From positions 191,001 through 255,000 of the forward strand of contig JACKNJ010000002.1 in the NCBI GenBank assembly GCA_024234895.1: a stretch of 64,000 nucleotides of DNA, read 5' to 3'. This DNA comes from Gammaproteobacteria bacterium. GTDB taxonomy: Bacteria; Pseudomonadota; Gammaproteobacteria; JACKNK01. Below, piece after piece: positions 21,602 to 29,946 of the stretch. Under the pieces are notes generated by a model. It was given only the letters and a program-made list of their open reading frames with translations. It made no database searches and was not told where the DNA came from. The position numbers were made by a program, and so were the translations under genes. Each line of letters opens with the position of its first letter. Within the stretch, counting starts at the first letter, position 1.

Positions 21602-22381
21602 ATGATCAAAATTCCCGGCACCGAGGTGTTTCGCGCGCACGACGCGGAGGGCGACATCGTCGTCTACGACAGCACGGAAATCCGCATCCTCGCGTTCGAC
21701 TCTCCGGTCGAGCAGAGCGCGCTGGCGAAGAGCCGGCCCTGGCGCCTGCACTACCCCTATACGCAGGCCATGATGCTGGGCGCCTTGTTCACTCCCCGAT
21801 TGCGGCGCGCGGCGGTGCTCGGTCTCGGTGGCGGCAGTCTGGTGCGCGCGCTCCGGCATGGCTGGCCGACGCTGCACATCACCGCCGTCGAGCGACGCGC
21901 AGCCGTCGCCACGGTCGCGCGCGACTGGTTCATGATCGAGCCGGACCCGCACCTTGATATCGACATCGACGACGCGCAGGGCTGGCTGGAACGCGATCCG
22001 CCCGGACAGGACCTGATCTTTGCCGATCTCTACGACCACACCGGCATGGATGCCGTGCAGATCGAAACCCGCTTCCTGGCGCGCTGCGCCGCATGCCTCG
22101 CCGATGGCGGCGTGCTGGTCGCCAACATGTGGACCTCGACCTCGGAAGCGGCCCGCCAACACCGGGAAGCCATGGAGGCGGTATTCGGCGAGCGTGTGCT
22201 CCGCGTATCCGTGCAGGGCGGCAACAACGTCGTGCTGGCGTTCCGCGACCCACTGCCCAAGCCGCGCCCGAAGGACTTCATGCAGGCCGCGCAGCGACTC
22301 GGCCTGACGCTGGATATCCCGTTACAACGCCACGCGCGCCGCCTGTGGGTCGAGAACACCCGGCGTTTGCAGTCCGGCTGA
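21602..22381 (+). CDS. spermidine synthase-like protein
   Basis: 259 residues. The fold signature of the polyamine synthase/methyltransferase family is visible: an N-terminal beta portion, nucleotide motif AVLGLGGGSLVRALRH (about 69-84), the acidic ITAVERRA end of strand 2, and DLIFADLYDHTGMD. The catalytic stretch differs from true SpeE, where DSSDP is expected, so substrate and reaction are uncertain; it may be a SpeE-like methyltransferase. It stands alone between fbp and the zinc locus, with 157 bases to znuA. Confidence 0.7.
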   Translation: MIKIPGTEVFRAHDAEGDIVVYDSTEIRILAFDSPVEQSALAKSRPWRLHYPYTQAMMLGALFTPRLRRAAVLGLGGGSLVRALRHGWPTLHITAVERRAAVATVARDWFMIEPDPHLDIDIDDAQGWLERDPPGQDLIFADLYDHTGMDAVQIETRFLARCAACLADGGVLVANMWTSTSEAARQHREAMEAVFGERVLRVSVQGGNNVVLAFRDPLPKPRPKDFMQAAQRLGLTLDIPLQRHARRLWVENTRRLQSG

Positions 22382-22491
22382 ACCGATTCAGCGCCGGCCC
22401 GGCTCTCGCGGCACATCGGGGCGGTCGCGAACCCGACCAGAGTCCAAGGACTCATCGTTGACCGTCCATGGAGATAAGCGCTCTCCATATC

Positions 22492-22509
22492 GTTATGTTA
22501 TAACAAGCG
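22492..22509. promoter_or_regulatory. probable Zur operator upstream of znuA
   Basis: The site GTTATGTTATAACAAGCG contains the perfect palindrome TGTTATAACA (22496-22505). It resembles Zur boxes built on ATGTTATA/TATAACAT half-sites, though the right outer arm is degenerate. It lies 30-47 bases before the znuA start, where binding by the Zur encoded two genes on would block transcription. The AT-rich run stands out in this GC-rich region. Confidence 0.65.
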
Positions 22510-22538
22510 AATCACCCACCGCCCACGCCGCCATACCG

Positions 22539-23516
22539 ATGCCATCTCTCATCACCCGCAGCCTGCTGGCCGTCACCGGCCTCGCCCTTCTCGTCGCCCT
22601 GCCCGCCGCCGCCGCGCCGCGTGCCGTGGCCAGCATCCTGCCGTTGCACTCCCTGCTCGCGGGGGTCATGCAGGGCGTGGCGGAACCCGAACTGCTGATC
22701 CCGCCGGGGCAGTCCCCGCACCGGATCGAGCTGCGGCCCAGCCAGGCCGAGCACCTGAGTCGCGCCGAACTGGTCGTCTGGATCGGCCCGAATCTGGAGA
22801 CCGGACTGCGTAAACCGGTCGCGGTGCTCGGCAGCAACGCGCGGGTGCTCACGCTGGGCGAGGATGCGGAGCTCGCGGTGCTGCCAACCCGCGAGGGCGG
22901 TGTCTGGGAGGGGCATGAGCACGGCGGGCACGAAGCCCACCACGAAGACCCAAAGGCCGAATCACATCCGCACGTTGGGCATGCGGACGAACACCATGAC
23001 GGCGTCGACCCGCATCTGTGGCTGTCGCCGTCGCAGGCCGCCGGCATCGTGCGCCGCCTGGCCGACACCCTGAGCGAACTCGATCCGGGGCACGCCGAAC
23101 GCTATCGCGCCAACACCGCAACCATGCTGGGGCGCCTGGACGCCCTGGATGTGCGCCTCGAACAGCGCCTCGCCCCGGTCCGCGAGATCCCCTATCTGGT
23201 CTTCCACGATGCCTACCAGTACTTCGAACAGCGTTACCGGCTGCACGCGGTCGGTGCGGTGACCATCGACCCGGAGCACGCCCCCGGTGCCCGCCGCATC
23301 GCCGAGCTGCGCGCTCGCATCGCCGCCAGCGGCGCGCGCTGCGTGTTCGCGGAGCCTCAGTTCGAACCCCGCATCCTGCGCACCCTGCTCGACGGCAGCA
23401 CCGCGCGCGCGGGTGAGCTCGACCCGATCGGGGCCGCCCTCACGCCCGGCGAGGATGCCTATTTCGCGCTGCTTGACGGCCTCGCCGACGCGCTGGTCGG
23501 CTGCCTGACGCATTGA
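22539..23516 (+). CDS. znuA: zinc ABC transporter substrate-binding protein
   Basis: 325 residues from the ATG at 22539, which begins immediately before the export signal (LAVTGLALLVALPAAAA); the longer frame to 22458 would bury the signal. It binds Zn in the periplasm for ZnuBC. Conserved metal-site histidines occur in SILPLHSL, GQSPHRIEL and DPHLWLSP. A His/Glu-rich loop (about 126-155, with HEHGGHEAHHED) typical of zinc-specific members precedes the third. Placed behind a Zur-type box and followed by zur, znuC and znuB on the same strand. Confidence 0.92.
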   Translation: MPSLITRSLLAVTGLALLVALPAAAAPRAVASILPLHSLLAGVMQGVAEPELLIPPGQSPHRIELRPSQAEHLSRAELVVWIGPNLETGLRKPVAVLGSNARVLTLGEDAELAVLPTREGGVWEGHEHGGHEAHHEDPKAESHPHVGHADEHHDGVDPHLWLSPSQAAGIVRRLADTLSELDPGHAERYRANTATMLGRLDALDVRLEQRLAPVREIPYLVFHDAYQYFEQRYRLHAVGAVTIDPEHAPGARRIAELRARIAASGARCVFAEPQFEPRILRTLLDGSTARAGELDPIGAALTPGEDAYFALLDGLADALVGCLTH

Positions 23517-23595
23517 CCCGGCCACGCCCCGCCGTGCGCGGGAATCTGTCCGCACCCACCTCACGGCGCGGCCCGCGACGCCTTATCATCCCCGC

Positions 23596-24081
23596 ATGAG
23601 CAGCGAATTTCCGGATACCCACCACGATCACCACGCCTGCGTGCATGCGGCGCTGGCCACCGCCGAGCGCTTCTGCGCGGACCACGGCCTGCGCCTGACC
23701 GACACCCGTCGGCGGGTGCTGGAATTGATCTGGGCGGATCACAAGCCGGTCGGCGCCTACGCCCTGCTCGACCGCCTCAGCGGCGACGGGCGCAAGGCGG
23801 CGCCGCCGACGGTGTATCGCGCGCTCGATTTCCTGCTCGAGCACGGCCTGATCCACCGCGTCGCCTCGCTCAACGCCTTTATCGGCTGCGACCACCCAGG
23901 CTCGGGTCACGAACCGCAGTTCTTCATCTGCCGGGAATGCGGGCACGCCGCCGAACTGGATGACCCGCGCATTCGCCAGGCGATCGCCAGGGATGCCGAC
24001 CGGCTGGATTTCGACATCGCCCACGAGACCGTCGAGATCAGCGGCCTGTGCGCGGACTGCCGCCGTGCACCCCACCCCTGA
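23596..24081 (+). CDS. zur: zinc uptake regulator (Fur family)
   Basis: 161 residues. A winged helix (LRLTDTRRRVLELIWADHKPVGAYALL and PPTVYRALDFLLEHGLIHRV) is followed by the structural zinc cysteines CREC and CADC and a His-rich N-terminus (HHDHHAC). Fur family repressors use Zn to bind DNA; the ZnuABC neighbours and the operator before znuA identify it as Zur rather than Fur. It lies 79 bases after znuA and 24 before znuC, so it is probably autoregulated with the transporter. Confidence 0.9.
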   Translation: MSSEFPDTHHDHHACVHAALATAERFCADHGLRLTDTRRRVLELIWADHKPVGAYALLDRLSGDGRKAAPPTVYRALDFLLEHGLIHRVASLNAFIGCDHPGSGHEPQFFICRECGHAAELDDPRIRQAIARDADRLDFDIAHETVEISGLCADCRRAPHP

Positions 24082-24105
24082 GGCCATCGTGATGAATCCC
24101 GCCGC

Positions 24106-24882
24106 ATGAACACGACCCCGGCCCTGATCGAGGCCGAGGCGATCACGCTGGAACTGCATGGCCGCGAGATCCTCAATGCCATCGACCTGCGCGTGGCGCC
24201 CGGTGAAATCGTCACGCTGATCGGCCCGAACGGCGCCGGCAAGTCGTCGCTGGTCCGCGTCGCCCTCGGCCTGCTGCCGCCCACCTCCGGGCGGGTGACC
24301 CGCCGCCCCGGTCTGCGCATCGGCTACATGCCGCAGCGCCTCTCGGTGCCGGACAATCTGCCGTTGACGGTGCGGCGCTTCCTGCTGCTCGGCGCCTCCC
24401 GCGACAACCAGCGCCTGCAAGCTGTCTGCGCCCGCACCCACACCGAACACCTGCTCGCGCAACCGATGCAGACCCTGTCCGGCGGCGAGCATCAACGCGT
24501 GCTGCTGGCCCGCGCGCTGCTGCGCCAGCCCGAGCTGCTGGTTCTCGACGAGCCCGTGCAGGGCGTCGACGTGACCGGTCAGGCCGATCTTTACGCGCTG
24601 ATCGCCAGCCTGCGCGATGAACTCGGCTGCGGCGTGCTGATGGTCTCCCACGACCTGCACCTGGTCATGGCGCAGACCGACCACGTGCTCTGCCTGAACA
24701 CGCACGTCTGCTGTTCCGGACATCCCGAGCACGTCAGCCGGCACCCGGCGTACCTGGAACTGTTCGGCAGCGCGATCAATCCCTCGCTCGCCGTTTACAC
24801 CCACCATCACGATCACACCCACGACGGCCTGCATGGTGACGTCGATCACCACGCCCACGAACACCCGGAGGCCGGGCGATGA
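24106..24882 (+). CDS. znuC: zinc ABC transporter ATP-binding protein
   Basis: 258 residues. Walker A GPNGAGKSS (about 44-52), Q-loop YMPQRLS, signature TLSGGEHQRVLLARAL and Walker B LLVLDEPVQGVD are in order. It powers zinc import with ZnuA and ZnuB. The C-terminus after residue 225 is a His/Asp-rich tail (YTHHHDHTHDG and DVDHHAHEHPE) that could bind zinc; such tails occur in some ZnuC proteins. Its stop overlaps the znuB start by four bases (ATGA at 24879-24882). Confidence 0.95.
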   Translation: MNTTPALIEAEAITLELHGREILNAIDLRVAPGEIVTLIGPNGAGKSSLVRVALGLLPPTSGRVTRRPGLRIGYMPQRLSVPDNLPLTVRRFLLLGASRDNQRLQAVCARTHTEHLLAQPMQTLSGGEHQRVLLARALLRQPELLVLDEPVQGVDVTGQADLYALIASLRDELGCGVLMVSHDLHLVMAQTDHVLCLNTHVCCSGHPEHVSRHPAYLELFGSAINPSLAVYTHHHDHTHDGLHGDVDHHAHEHPEAGR

Positions 24883-25676
24883 CGTTCGGCATCGACGATT
24901 TTCTCTGGCGCGCCCTGCTTGCCGGCGTTGGCATCGCGCTGATCGCCGGCCCGCTCGGGGTATTCGTGGTGTGGCGGCGCATGGCCTATTTCGGCGACAC
25001 ACTCGCGCATTCCGCGCTGCTCGGCGTCGCCCTCGGTTTCCTGCTCGGCATCAGCCCGAATATCGGCGTCGCCGTGGTCGCGATCAGCGTCGCCCTGCTG
25101 CTGCTCGCGCTGCAACGCCGGCACTGGCTGGCCACCGATACGCTGCTCGGCATCCTCGCGCACGGCGCCCTTTCGATCGGCCTGGTCGCGATGGCCTTCC
25201 TGACCGACGTGCGTATCGACCTGATGGCCTACCTGTTCGGCGACATCCTCAGCGTCGACACGACCGACCTGCTGGCGATCTGGGGCGGGGGACTGATCGC
25301 ACTCGCGGTCGTGGCCTGGCTGTGGCATCCGCTGCTCGCGGTGACCGTGCACGAGGAACTGGCGCGCGTCGAAGGCGTGCCGGTCGAACGCATGCGGTTC
25401 GCCTTCTTGCTGCTGATCGCGGTGGTCATCGCGGTGGCGATGAAGGTCGTCGGCGTGCTGCTGATCACCGCGATGATGATCATCCCCGCCGCCAGCGCGC
25501 GGCGCCTGAGCCGCACCCCGGAACAGATGGCCGTGCTCGCGGCGCTGTTCGGGATTGCCGCCGTGGCCGTCGGCCTGGCCGGCTCCTGGCGCTGGGACAC
25601 ACCCGCCGGGCCGTCGGTCGTGGTCGCCGCGATCCTGCTGTTCGCTCTGCAGGGCCTGTTGCCCGGGCGCCGCTGA
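24879..25676 (+). CDS. znuB: zinc ABC transporter permease
   Basis: 265 residues with eight or so hydrophobic segments, and the ABC-3 family N-terminus with GPLGVFVVWRRMAYFGDTLAHSALLGVALGF (in two adjoining conserved blocks). VHEELARVEGVPVERMRF is the cytoplasmic coupling segment that contacts ZnuC. It ends the zinc operon, translationally coupled to znuC, and is followed by a terminator. Confidence 0.94.
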   Translation: MTFGIDDFLWRALLAGVGIALIAGPLGVFVVWRRMAYFGDTLAHSALLGVALGFLLGISPNIGVAVVAISVALLLLALQRRHWLATDTLLGILAHGALSIGLVAMAFLTDVRIDLMAYLFGDILSVDTTDLLAIWGGGLIALAVVAWLWHPLLAVTVHEELARVEGVPVERMRFAFLLLIAVVIAVAMKVVGVLLITAMMIIPAASARRLSRTPEQMAVLAALFGIAAVAVGLAGSWRWDTPAGPSVVVAAILLFALQGLLPGRR

Positions 25677-25691
25677 AGCGCACGCCGGAAC

Positions 25692-25718
25692 AAAAAAGCG
25701 CGGCCTGGGCCGCGCCTT
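25692..25718. terminator. rho-independent terminator after znuB
   Basis: GCGCGGC (25698-25704) pairs with GCCGCGC (25709-25715) around a CTGG tetraloop, with six A before and TTT after. It lies between znuB (plus) and the convergent unknown gene (minus) and could serve both. Confidence 0.8.
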
Positions 25719-25741
25719 TGGTTGCTGCATGATGCCGTGGA

Positions 25742-26554
25742 TCAGTACACGTTGCGCAGCATCTTCGGGGAAAGTTCCAGACGCTCGACGCGCGTCACCC
25801 TGGAAGTCATCTCCGCCGGCTTGAGCGGCATGTCACGTGTCGCCGCCGACTTGCCGGCAAGCTGACGTTCGCTCTTCGCGTGCGACAGGAGATCCTGTTT
25901 CTGCGCTAGCGGTGCAGCCGGGGCAGCCGGGGCAGCCGGGACCGCCTTGGGGTTGGCCACTGCCGGTGCCGGGCGCATGTAGTGTTTGAAGAGATCGCCG
26001 GCATTGCCGTCGAATTCGGACACACGGGAAGTCATCCGCGACGGCCCCGCATATCGACTCGCGCCGGAACCCGCTTTCGCATCACTCGCTGGCGCGATGT
26101 CGTTCAGCTGGTCGAGGCTCTCGGCACCATCGAACATCGGAGCGGTCGCGGCCAGATTTTCGCCCGCCGGACGTTTGCCCAAAATGTCTTCCAGGCTGCC
26201 CGTGCCGAAACGGGTGTCATCGGCCAGTTGGCGTTCCGAACCCGCGGTAACGTGGATTTGCCCACTGGTGTCGCCAGATCCGCGAACACCGAAGCTGTCG
26301 GCATGCACGCCGTCCAGATCGCTGCCGCCGCCGGGCGCGCCACCGAACAGGCCATCGCCGAGCGGGTCGTAGGCCCAGGAAATCTCGTCGGAATCGGCAT
26401 TCGGCGAGGCGGATGGCTCGTCCGCCCTGACCGCACTGATTGCCATTCCCGCAGCGAGCAAAAGCACCGTGGCGGCGATGGCGTGGAGCCGGAAACGGCG
26501 TTCGTCGATGTCCGTTTGATACGTTCTGCCGAGGGCACGCAGATTGGTTTTCAT
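25742..26554 (-). CDS. exported or membrane-anchored protein of unknown function with internal repeats
   Basis: 270 residues from the ATG at 26554, with GGAGG 8 bases before it. One hydrophobic segment (about 23-43, LHAIAATVLLLAAGMAISAV) serves as signal or anchor. The rest is low-complexity and probably disordered: Gly/Asp-rich first, then Ala/Pro-rich. Short motifs recur: SERQLA twice (SERQLADD and SERQLAGK) and MTSRV twice (MTSRVSEFDG and MTSRVTRVERL). I recognise no domain. It is monocistronic and converges on znuB. Confidence 0.55.
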   Translation of the reverse strand: MKTNLRALGRTYQTDIDERRFRLHAIAATVLLLAAGMAISAVRADEPSASPNADSDEISWAYDPLGDGLFGGAPGGGSDLDGVHADSFGVRGSGDTSGQIHVTAGSERQLADDTRFGTGSLEDILGKRPAGENLAATAPMFDGAESLDQLNDIAPASDAKAGSGASRYAGPSRMTSRVSEFDGNAGDLFKHYMRPAPAVANPKAVPAAPAAPAAPLAQKQDLLSHAKSERQLAGKSAATRDMPLKPAEMTSRVTRVERLELSPKMLRNVY

Positions 26555-26663
26555 TTGTCTCGCCTCCACAGACGATCCAGCCTCTTGCTATCTCTTCCGG
26601 GCCGGTCTCGCCTAAAAATCTGGAGCCACGCAAGTGGCCTGCACGATCCTTTCGCCTGGTTCC

Positions 26664-26693
26664 AGATTAGGCCCGTGATCTCCGTCAAGGCAA
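26664..26693 (-). promoter_or_regulatory. possible promoter for the 25742-26554 gene
   Basis: On the minus strand TTGCCT (26693-26688) and TAATCT (26669-26664) are 18 bases apart, about 110 bases before the start codon. The neighbouring 26695-26760 segment is unusually AT-rich. The 247-base gap 26555-26801 contains no gene. Confidence 0.35.
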
Positions 26694-26801
26694 TAGCGAA
26701 TTGTTACTTTGCAGCAAAAATCGCATTGCATTTTGCGAATTGCCAACTATCGAGCCAACTGCGCCCCAAACGAAACCATCAACAGGCGTCAAACTGATCG
26801 C

Positions 26802-27683
26802 TCAGGCGAAGACCCTGCGCGCATCGAAAACCGGGCCATCCACGCACACGCGTCGCATCGCCGGCCCGGAATCTTCCTGGACCTCGACCACGCAACCCGC
26901 GCATCCGCCGACCGCGCAGGCCATGAACTCCTCCAGCGAGACCTGGCACGGCAGATCGAATTCACGCGCCAGCCTGGCCACCGCCGCCAGCATCGGGTGC
27001 GGGCCGCATGAGAACACCTCCACCTCGGCGCGCTGCGCATCGCTGAGGGATTCCAACCAGACACGCGCCAGATCGGTGATGTAGCCCTCGAACACGCCGG
27101 GATAGCCCCGCAGACTCGCCAAGCGGCTGGCAATGCCCCAATCCTCCATCAGCGGCATTGCGGCGATGACCCCGTCCGGCATCCCCGGCACGACGATCTC
27201 CGAAGGCCGCGCGCGGAACGGGAAAGGCACTTCGGAACCCATCAACACGAACGGATTGAACCCGCCTTCCCGGCGCAGCTGTTCGGCCAGGAACACCATC
27301 GGCGGAATGCCGACACCTCCGCCCAGCAACAAGGCGCGTGGGCGCTCGCGATGCCAGACGAACGGCTTGCCGATCGGCCCCATCATCGACAAGGTCTCGC
27401 CTTCGGTGCGCTGACTGAGCAGGCGCGTACCCTCGCCGACCACCTTATAGAGCATGTCGACCCAGCCCTCGGCGGCGCTGACCCGCATGATCGACAGCGG
27501 TCGGCGCATGCGCAGCATCGGATCGGCGCGCAGATGCACGAAACTGCCCGGCTGGGCCCGCGCGGCGCATTCCGGCGCCCGCACCCGGAGCACGAACTGA
27601 TCGCCCGGATACGCCTCGTGGCTCAGGATCTCCGCCGTTTCGACGTGGATGGTGCCGCGATGCGGCTTGGCGACATTACTCAT
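26802..27683 (-). CDS. pyrK: PyrK-type dihydroorotate dehydrogenase electron-transfer protein
   Basis: 293 residues. A ferredoxin-reductase-like layout is visible: FAD-binding MRRPLSIMRV (about 59-68), NAD-domain LLLGGGVGIPPMVFLAEQL, then CGPHPML and a C-terminal 2Fe-2S motif CAVGGCAGC with a further Cys near RRVCVDGP. In class 1B dihydroorotate dehydrogenases PyrK passes electrons from PyrD FMN to NAD. The matching PyrD is not in this window. The start overlaps the pyrC' stop by four bases, tying it to pyrimidine genes; a related oxidoreductase role cannot be excluded. Confidence 0.8.
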   Translation of the reverse strand: MSNVAKPHRGTIHVETAEILSHEAYPGDQFVLRVRAPECAARAQPGSFVHLRADPMLRMRRPLSIMRVSAAEGWVDMLYKVVGEGTRLLSQRTEGETLSMMGPIGKPFVWHRERPRALLLGGGVGIPPMVFLAEQLRREGGFNPFVLMGSEVPFPFRARPSEIVVPGMPDGVIAAMPLMEDWGIASRLASLRGYPGVFEGYITDLARVWLESLSDAQRAEVEVFSCGPHPMLAAVARLAREFDLPCQVSLEEFMACAVGGCAGCVVEVQEDSGPAMRRVCVDGPVFDARRVFA

Positions 27684-28978
27684 TCGGTTTCCCAGCCCAG
27701 CCGGGAGAACACCACCCGGCCTTCATGAATGGTGTGGCACACACGTCCGCGCAGCTCCCAGCCCATGAACGGTGTATTGAGGCCGCGACTGGCGATGGTT
27801 TCCGGGGTCAGACGCCAGGCCATGTCGGGATCGAACACGGCGATGTCGGCGACCGCGCCGGCCTCCAGGGTGCCGACTCCGGTACCCATGACCTGCGCGG
27901 GACCGGCGGTCAGACGGCTGATGGCCTGCGACATGTTGAGCACGCCGGCATCGACCAGGCTCAGGGTCAGCGGCAACAGCGTGTCCAGCCCGGAGATGCC
28001 CGGCTCGGTCTGCATGAACGGGCGCAGCTTCGCGTCCGCCTCATGCGGCTGATGATCGGAACAGATGCTGCTGATCGTGCCATCGGCGACACCCTCACGC
28101 AGACCATCGCGATCGTGCGTGGTGCGCAGCGGCGGCAACACGTGGGCGTAGGCGTTGAAGCCGTCGACATCGGTCTCGGTCAGGTGCAGCTGATGCGCGG
28201 CGACATCCGCCGACACGCGCAGGCCATCGGCCTTGGCGCGAGCGATCATGCGCACGCCGCGGCGAGTCGTCAGCCGGCAGAAATGCACGCGACAGCCCGT
28301 GTGTTCGGCGAGCGTGAGCAGGCGCGCGATCTCGGTGGTCTCGGCGGCTTCCGGGATACCCGGCAGGCCGAGGCGGGTAGACACGACCCCCTCGTGCACG
28401 CTGCCGCGCTCGGACAGCCAGGGTTCCAGCGCGTAGGCGTGGATCGGCAGCTTGAAGGTCGCCGCGTATTCCATCGCCCGCCGCATGACCATGGTGCTCT
28501 TGACCGGTCGCAGCGCATTGCTGACGCCGACCACGCCGGCGTCCTTCAGGATGCCCATGTCGGACAGCAGCTCGCCGTCCAGGCCGCGCGTCAGCGCGCC
28601 CAGGCTGACCACCCAGGCATGGCCGGTGCGCTTGGCAAGACGCCGGATCAGCGCGACCTCGGGTGGCGCGTCGATGACCGGATTGGTGTCAGGCGGCACG
28701 CACAAGGTGGTGATGCCGGCGGTCGCGGCGGCGTAGGTCTCCGAAGCGATCGTGCCCTTGTGCTCCAGTCCCGGTTCGCGCAGACGCGCGGCGAGATCGA
28801 CAAAGCCCGGGCAGACCACCTTGCCGCGCGCGTCGATCACATGTCTGGTCTTGAAGCCTTCCGGCGGCATGCCGACGCCGGCGATCTTGCTGCCGACGAC
28901 AAACACGTCGGTGATCGAATCCAGGCGGTTGGCCGGGTCGATCACCCGCCCGCCGCTGATCTGCAGGGTGCGTCTCAT
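27680..28978 (-). CDS. pyrC': dihydroorotase-like protein, probably non-catalytic (PyrC')
   Basis: 432 residues with full-length class I dihydroorotase similarity (GFVDLAARLREPGLEHKG, TTLCVPPDTNPV, SDHQPHEADAK). The metal-binding motif D-x-H-x-H-L-R-E-P-G is degraded: residues 61-70 read D-L-A-A-R-L-R-E-P-G, so both histidines (positions 63 and 65) are Ala and Arg, and the region of the carboxylated lysine/FSDDG reads GVSNALRPV. Asp308 is kept. In Pseudomonas a similarly placed PyrC' lacks activity but is needed to assemble the aspartate transcarbamoylase. Overlaps pyrB and pyrK by four bases each. Confidence 0.88.
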   Translation of the reverse strand: MRRTLQISGGRVIDPANRLDSITDVFVVGSKIAGVGMPPEGFKTRHVIDARGKVVCPGFVDLAARLREPGLEHKGTIASETYAAATAGITTLCVPPDTNPVIDAPPEVALIRRLAKRTGHAWVVSLGALTRGLDGELLSDMGILKDAGVVGVSNALRPVKSTMVMRRAMEYAATFKLPIHAYALEPWLSERGSVHEGVVSTRLGLPGIPEAAETTEIARLLTLAEHTGCRVHFCRLTTRRGVRMIARAKADGLRVSADVAAHQLHLTETDVDGFNAYAHVLPPLRTTHDRDGLREGVADGTISSICSDHQPHEADAKLRPFMQTEPGISGLDTLLPLTLSLVDAGVLNMSQAISRLTAGPAQVMGTGVGTLEAGAVADIAVFDPDMAWRLTPETIASRGLNTPFMGWELRGRVCHTIHEGRVVFSRLGWETE

Positions 28979-29946
28979 GGCGCGCCCTCCCCACCGCTCG
29001 TGTGCATGCTCATCGCGATCACCGCCATACGCACGGCGATGCCGTTGGTGACCTGTTCGAGGATCACCGACTGCGCGCCATCGGCGACCGCACTGGCCAT
29101 CTCCACGCCTCGGTTGATCGGCCCCGGGTGCATGACGATCGCATCCGGCGCGGCCAGCGCGACGCGCTCGTCGGTCAGGCCCCAGTACTGAAAGTATTCA
29201 TGCTCGCTGGGCAGCAGCGCGCCACTCATGCGTTCGTGTTGCAGACGCAGCGTGATGATCACGTCGACGTCACGCAACCCCTCCTCGATATTGTGGAAAA
29301 CGTGCACGCCGAGCGCCTCGCGGACATTCGCCGGCAACAGCGTGCGCGGCGCGATCACGCGCACCTCGCCGGTCAGCAGCGTGTTCAGTGCATGGATCTG
29401 CGAGCGTGCGACCCGCGAATGCATGATGTCGCCGACGATCGCGACCCGCAGCCGCCCGAAATCCGCGCCCTTGTGCCGCCGGATCGTGAACATGTCGAGC
29501 ATCGCCTGGGTCGGGTGCGCGTGGCGGCCGTCGCCGGCGTTGATCACCGCGATATGCGGCGCGACATGACGGGCGATGAACTCGGCGGTGCCGGAGTCGG
29601 CATGGCGCACCACGAACATGTCGCTGTGCATCGCCTGCAGATTGGCCAGCGTGTCCAGCAGGGTCTCGCCCTTGGAGGCCGACGACGTTCCGATGTTCAG
29701 ATTCAGCACGTCGGCGGACAGCCGCTTGGCGGCCAGTTCAAAGGTCGTCCGGGTGCGCGTGCTGTTCTCGAAAAACACGTTGACGACCGTCTTGCCACGC
29801 AGCAGCGGTACCTTCTTGACCGACTGCTCGGTGACGCCGCTGAACTTCTCCGCCGTATCCATGATGCTGACCAGCACATCACGGGGCAGCCCGGCGATAT
29901 CCAGGAAGTGGCGCAGGCGCCCCTGTTCGTCGAGTTGCAGGTTCAT
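28975..29946 (-). CDS. pyrB: aspartate carbamoyltransferase catalytic subunit
   Basis: 323 residues from the ATG at 29946; the same frame is open much further upstream but that part is shadow of pyrR. It condenses carbamoyl phosphate and aspartate. Carbamoyl-phosphate motif FFENSTRTRTTFE, SKGETLLDTL, the aspartate loop HPTQAMLDMFT and LRLQHERM are all present. No pyrI gene follows; the downstream PyrC' fits the Pseudomonas-type PyrB/PyrC' dodecamer. ATGA overlaps join it to pyrR and pyrC'. Confidence 0.95.
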   Translation of the reverse strand: MNLQLDEQGRLRHFLDIAGLPRDVLVSIMDTAEKFSGVTEQSVKKVPLLRGKTVVNVFFENSTRTRTTFELAAKRLSADVLNLNIGTSSASKGETLLDTLANLQAMHSDMFVVRHADSGTAEFIARHVAPHIAVINAGDGRHAHPTQAMLDMFTIRRHKGADFGRLRVAIVGDIMHSRVARSQIHALNTLLTGEVRVIAPRTLLPANVREALGVHVFHNIEEGLRDVDVIITLRLQHERMSGALLPSEHEYFQYWGLTDERVALAAPDAIVMHPGPINRGVEMASAVADGAQSVILEQVTNGIAVRMAVIAMSMHTSGGEGAP

